DNA of 64,000 nucleotides from assembly GCA_027625915.1 (NCBI GenBank), contig JANTQA010000070.1, positions 14,389,001-14,453,000 of the forward strand, given 5' to 3'. Under the pieces are notes generated by a model that saw only the letters and a list, made by a program, of their open reading frames with translations, made no database searches and was not told the DNA's origin. This document shows positions 58,924-64,000 of the stretch, piece by piece (positions within the stretch are counted from its first letter, which is position 1; every line of letters starts with the position of its first letter). The stretch is from Anaeramoeba flamelloides (taxonomy: Eukaryota; Metamonada; Anaeramoebidae). The position numbers and the translations under genes were made by a program.

Positions 58924-59543
58924 TTAATTAATCACTTTGGTTGTTAACCCTTTGAAATTTTTTGTTGGTACATAAGTTACACGGGTGTATAATCTTTCTT
59001 TTGCTTCTTCGTCTTCGTTGATTTGTCTTTCTAATCTTACTCTAATTCTAAATGGAACATTTTTGATACCCTTTGACCAAATAAACTAAAGAGCAAATTA
59101 TTATTATTTGTTTGATGATAATGAAAAAAAAAAAAAAAATATAAACAAGAAAGAAAAGGTTTCATAAATAACAAAGGATGAAAAAGAAAGAGAAAGACAA
59201 AGAAAAAGAAAAAAATTTTTCAATTTACTTTATTGACTTCAGGATCTACTCGAACATCTTTTGTTCCCATTTCGCGGTTTGTGAATTGTTTGATAACCTT
59301 GATAGCTTTTGGTGCTCTTCGTTTATACGATCTAATTTTTTTTTATTTTATGAAGTAATAAGTTATGAAAAAAGAAGAAACATTAGAATCAAGAGGTTTT
59401 GGTGATTTAAGGTTTTTTAGTCTTTAAAAGAAACTTGTGCTTTACACGTTATGTAATAATTTGTGTAAGTGAATGGTATATTCTCTAGTTACAATTTCGG
59501 CTTTTGGTTTTTTGTCTTTCCAGTTTTTTGCTTTTTGACTCAT
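58924..59543 (-). CDS. RPL31: 60S ribosomal protein eL31
   Basis: Component of the large ribosomal subunit near the peptide exit tunnel. Three exons on the minus strand: 59543-59446, 59331-59229 and 59085-58924, with introns of 114 and 143 bp; phases fit and give 120 residues against 125 in human. The sequence follows the family throughout: [18 protein letters not shown], then [60 protein letters not shown] and [16 protein letters not shown]. The N terminus ([14 protein letters not shown]) is short and basic, as usual. Confidence 0.96.
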
Positions 59544-62500
59544 TGGTAAGTAATTCAAATCAAGATTTTAAAAAAAAAAAATGATGAGAAAATCGATTGT
59601 TTTCAATCACTTATAATCTCATTTATTTGATTAATCTGTGTGTATTTTATAAATCTTTCAAACACTTTAAAAGAGTGTAAAGCTTTATCAAAATAGAAAA
59701 AAAATTATTCTTTTTATGATATATTTTTGGGACAAAAGATAATGACTTGGAAAATTTTTTTCAAAAAAAAATCTCCAAATTTTCTATTTTTGAAATACAC
59801 TCAGATAATAAGCATTATTTTACATAACAATTTTGAAAAGGGTTTACAATATTATTACATCGTAATGTGAATTGTGAAAAAAATGAAAGTTTTTCAGTAA
59901 TATTATTTCCATTTTTAATAGTGAAATTTTTAAAATTTTTATTTGATATAATGAAGAGATTATTTTCATCTATTTTTTTAATAGTCTAAAAAGAATCATA
60001 TTTTTCAATTTTAACATAAAACCAAATTTTTCTTTCAAAAGATATCTCTAAATTAAATTGAACGAATGATTTTTATTCTTTTTTTGGAATATTTTTTATC
60101 ATTTTATTTTTTTTCCATTTTGGAGTTTTTATATTATCTGATTTTTTTTACAAATTGATTTAACATTTGATATTTTTTCTTACTTAGTGTTCTTTCAAAA
60201 GTTCATTCATTATATCTAATTTCAAAAAAAAAAAAAATTATTACTTGAAAAATAGGTGATTTTTGCCAAAGTAAGTAATTTTGAAAAAGAAAATATTCAA
60301 TTCTTAACAAGTTTAATAACTGTTTATTCTTAATTACCTAAAATTATGATAAATTTAAAAAAATAATTCATAAAATCTGTTTAACTGAAATACAATATGT
60401 ATTTTTGGTTAAATTTAATTTTTAGAATTTATTTGTTCCCGTTAGTGAAGTATTTAAAAAAAAAAAATATTTTTTTCGAAAATCATTACTTATAACTCTG
60501 ATCTACAATCAAAAATCTTTTTTAATTGATAGAAAACTTTCAAAAGGTGCACATATATTGAAAATTCTTTTTCATGATTTTAAAAAATATTTTTTGAGAA
60601 TAAATATTTATCGAAATTTTAACAAATGAAAATCTGTATTTTGAAATCTGGTGAGACCAAAACTTGAACCAAAATAATTTAAAACAAGACATATAAGAGG
60701 ATTTAATATAATTTTAGAGGATACAAAACTTTGTTATTATAATTTTTACAGTTATTTTTTGGGAATAGAATCATTATTTTCAAAAAAAAATATTGAATTG
60801 CTTCTTTTCAAATTAATTCAAATCCATTTTTATATAACTAAAGTAATTTTATAAATGTCCTATTTTTTTTTTTTTTTTTGGAATGATTGTATGAAGGACT
60901 TTGACAATAAAAAAATTTTTTATTATTTTTCTCGAAATAAATAAAAAATGAAATTAAAAAATTTTATAAAATTTCAGTCTAAAAGATATTTATCAAATTT
61001 ATTCTTCATTTGAGTAAGTATTTAATAAATATTTGATAATTACTCATTGAAATTGATCAATATTGAAAAAAAATAAAATAAATCTCCACATGAAAATTTT
61101 TTGGTTATTGGGTATTTATAAAATAATTTTCACGAGATCAAAAAATAAGAAAAAGAAAGTAAAATAATTGAGTTGAAAATTTTTGACAAAAAAAAAAAAA
61201 GAAATTAAGAAAGTAACTACTTGTTCATATTCTTAAAAAATCATTTTAATTCGTCTTTATCAGATCCTAATCATTTAATATATAATTATTACATTAGTGG
61301 TTCATTGTATTTTTCTGATTTATTTGGTACATTATACTAAATTGGGTAATTAATGTTTTTGGGGCTAGTAACAATAAAAAAAAAATGTTGTAAATTAATT
61401 AGTAAATTTAATAAATTTTTTCTGCTTCTTAAAATTATAAAAAAAAAAAAAAAGTAAAAATATACTTATTACAATACTTTTTTAACTTTAATTCCTTTTT
61501 TAAGAAATTAAATATTGTTTTTAAAATTTATAATCCATTTAATATTTTTAGAAAAGCTTGAAATTGGTTATTTTTATATATTATTACAAAAAAGAAAAAA
61601 AAATTTTTTTTCAAGAAATAAAGTAATCATTATTTTTGTTTAAAGAACTTTTTGAAAAATCAACAACTATCAAAAGAAAATTACTATGTTTTGGAATAAC
61701 TTTATCTTTAAAAGTTTCTTTAATTTAAGAAAATTATAGTAATTATTTTAATCTTGTTAAAAATATAATTTATTGCTTTTACATATTTTCCTTCTGTTTT
61801 AATTGTTTGTAAAAAGAAGAATACCAGCCAAAATAATCAAACTCATTAATTTAAAAATATTCCCAAAATTCTTTTTTAAAACCTGGGAAAATACAACTTA
61901 TAACTAAAAGAAATACTTTTTAATTTGATTATTTTTAATCAGTAATTAATAGACCAATCTTTATTATTACAATAGATTTGTAATATCCAAAGGTTAAAAG
62001 TATTAAGAAATTTTATAATTATTTCTCAAATTGTTAAATTTTTTTCAAACAAATAAAATAAATAAAAAATAATAATTCCAAATATAAAAAAAAACCAAGT
62101 TATATTTAACAAATATTTGATTTCAATTATAGCTCTTCATTGTTGATAAACTCTTAATATTTAAAAAAAAATTTTATCTAACATTTTAAATTTCAATAAA
62201 TTTCATAAATATTTGTCAATAAAAAGAAGGATCAATTTTTTACTGATCTTCAAGGATTAATATTTGGTTTATGGTTTCTTTTATTTTTTAAATTAGAATT
62301 AAAATTTTGCAATGTTATTAGTTCATACCTATTCTCAGAAATTAGGTAAAGTGTGATACCCATAAAAAAAAAATGTTTTTGTAAAAATTTCTTATTGGTT
62401 TTTCAATCAGTAAAAAGACAAAAAAGGATCAGTTCTTTTGAATGAAAAGTTAATTGGGAAAAATGTGCCCTTTTAAAAATGAAAACTCATCTCTCAAAAT

Positions 62501-63062
62501 TTGATAAATGATTTTGTATAACGGGTTTAATTCTACCCTTTTTCAAATAATTACTCTCTTAGATTTGAGAAATACTGTTATTGACTAATTGGTCAAACAA
62601 ATAAATTTTATCTCCAAGAAGAAAAAATAAAACAGATTCAAATAAATAAAATTCTAGATTTTCATGATCAAATGATCTTGTAAAGACCTAGGTTTTTTTT
62701 CACCATAAAGACAATCGTTAGATAAATATTTGAGAATTGGAAATAAAAATTTTTCAATCTTAATTGGAAAATGATAGCAATAAAAAATAAACATCTCTAA
62801 ACCCTAAAAAAACAAATTTATACTTATAAAATGTAAGGATAATTTAAGGAATAATTTTCATTTGAAATTATACAATTTTAGAGATTTATAATCTATTTTG
62901 AATATTTTTTTTCAAGTCTTTTTATAGTTTTTCATGTTTCATAAACAATAAGGGATCATTTTTTCATTTTATTTCCCCTTTTTTTTTTTTTTAAAATCTT
63001 TTCTTTTTTTATTTAGTCTTTGGAAAAGACAAAAGAACGAATCAGAAAGAAAAAGTTTATTT
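59544..63062. other. Gene-free A/T-rich region between eL31 and the SPRY gene
   Basis: This 3.5-kb stretch separates divergently transcribed genes. It has many homopolymer runs and no recognised exon, inverted repeat longer than about 15 bp or RNA gene. Both promoters should lie here; no motif stands out. Confidence 0.6.
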
Positions 63063-64000
63063 ATGATAAAAAAAAAACTCAAAAGCACAATGAACTATAT
63101 TTCTTTTTTTAAAAATGATTTGTTTTGCAAAATGAATCCTCAAAAATTCCCTTCAAGGTGGGATTCAAAATTGAGAGGAGAATATTGTCAATTGTTTAAA
63201 AAAGGACAAACGGTCATGTACACAGGACCTGAAGTAAGTGAGGGAATTTCTTCAAGTGTGCTAGCAAATATGCCAATACCACAACATTGTGCCATTTATT
63301 ATTTTGAAATTGAAATTATGCGTGGGACGAATGAAGGAATTATTGGAGTTGGTTTGGCACCAAAGGATTATGATTTAAAGAAATTACCTGGGTGGGATCA
63401 CTATTCTATCGGTTTGTGTTTCCTTTTTTTTCACACAACCTTTTAAATTGTTTTTTTTTTTTTTTTTTTTTTTTTTTTGATACAACAGCCATTTTGAAAC
63501 TGACTTGTTGAACAAAAGTGTTTTTCAAAAAATTTCAAAATACGAATGAACCAAACAGTTTAAACAACATATTTGAAAACTTTTCTTGCACACTTTTTTC
63601 CCATGGCTCTATTTTTTTACACTTTTGAAAAAAAAAGAAACAAAAAAATATTTTCAATTTTTCAAAGTGCTTGTTCAAAAATAAGCCAAACCATCAAGTC
63701 AAAAATCATTACTCAAAAACAGTTTTCTTTGTAAATTTTCATACTATTTTGGTTCAACATAGCTTTACATGGTGACGACGGAAACGTATTTTTTTGTGAC
63801 CCTGCAGGTGACCAGTATTTGTCTGATGGTTATACAACAGGTGACAAGATCGGTGTCTGCTATAACCTCTTAAAAAGGCAATTGTTTTTTGTCAAAAATG
63901 GTGAAGAGCTATCAACCATTCAAGGTGTTGAATTTAAAAAACAATTACCATACCCAATTTTAGGTATGCGTTCTCCTACAAACAGAGTTGCAACCAATTT
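63063..64000 (+). CDS. SPRY-domain protein, RanBPM (RanBP9/10)-like, incomplete at window end
   Basis: Exons 63063-63411 and 63763 to beyond the window end, joined in phase 1. The SPRY fold is clear: FPSRWDSKLRGEYCQLFKKG, MPIPQHCAIYYFEIEIMRG, EGIIGVGLAPKDYDLKKLPG, WDHYSI, LHGDDGNVFFCDPAGDQYLS and TTGDKIGVCYNLLKRQLFFV, then KNGEEL. IPxxCxIYYFEV, LPGWDxHSYGYHGDDG and TTGDVIGCCVN are the matching signatures of RanBP9/RanBP10 and the yeast GID component Gid1/Vid30, scaffolds of the CTLH/GID ubiquitin ligase; there a LisH-CTLH-CRA part would follow the SPRY and should lie beyond 64000. The initiator is uncertain: ATGs at 63063, 63090 and 63132 are in frame, and the last (MNPQKFPSRW) gives a domain-like start. 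Confidence 0.87.

Noticed and set aside
1-64000. Search for integrated viruses, LTR or Polinton-like elements
   Set aside because: No LTR pairs, capsid, protease-integrase, packaging ATPase or family-B polymerase signatures were seen; the only reverse transcriptase is LINE-type.

Overview
This is a very A+T-rich nuclear window from a eukaryote. Genes have GT...AG spliceosomal introns (donors mostly GTAAG, GTAAT or GTAAA; acceptors mostly TTATAG or TTTTAG), use the standard code as far as I can tell, and are separated by kilobases of A/T-rich DNA full of homopolymer runs and dispersed repeats. The gene content (class I histone deacetylase, SBDS, BRCC36, a WW-MyTH4-RhoGAP protein, a mitochondrial-carrier protein, ribosomal protein eL31, a VHS-GAT adaptor, a SPRY protein) together with an endonuclease-type LINE fits a free-living amoeboid protist, for example an amoebozoan or an Anaeramoeba-like metamonad. 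I cannot name the species.

Layout. 1-2442: 3' two thirds of a decayed APE-type LINE, ending in a poly(A) tail. 3380-4309 (+): acidic, RG-rich protein with a TFIIF-alpha-like C-terminal winged helix. 5815-12551 (-): class I histone deacetylase in three exons; its 4.5-kb first intron is packed with nested terminal-inverted-repeat (TIR) elements. 12552-19934: gene-free, with several TIR elements. 19935-20717 (+): SBDS. 23219-25260 (-): WW-MyTH4-RhoGAP. 25261-29704: repeats. 29705-30960 (+): BRCC36-type JAMM deubiquitinase. 31173-31660 (-): remnants of a coding region. 32-36 kb: repeats. 36288-38010 (+): mitochondrial carrier in four exons. 38-43 kb: repeats and a second LINE fragment. 43330-44090 (+): broken ENTH/ANTH-like gene. 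44.1-48.2 kb: repeats. 48240-52416 (+): VHS-GAT adaptor with a 2.5-kb intron. 53.4-58 kb: repeats, one with an element inserted inside it. 58924-59543 (-): eL31 in three exons. 59.5-63 kb: nothing recognised. 63063-64000 (+): first two exons of a RanBPM-like SPRY protein running off the window.

The genes are ordinary, unrelated housekeeping and regulatory loci that do not form a pathway: transcription and chromatin (TFIIF-alpha-like, HDAC), ribosome biogenesis and translation (SBDS, eL31), ubiquitin editing (BRCC36), actin and Rho signalling (RhoGAP), organelle transport (carrier) and endosomal sorting (VHS-GAT, ANTH-like). The distinctive feature is the non-coding part: at least ten families of small TIR or foldback elements, most with two or more copies here, several nested inside each other or inside host introns. 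No autonomous transposase was found for any of them. I saw no retrovirus-like or Polinton-like element, no CRISPR array, and no rRNA or tRNA gene.
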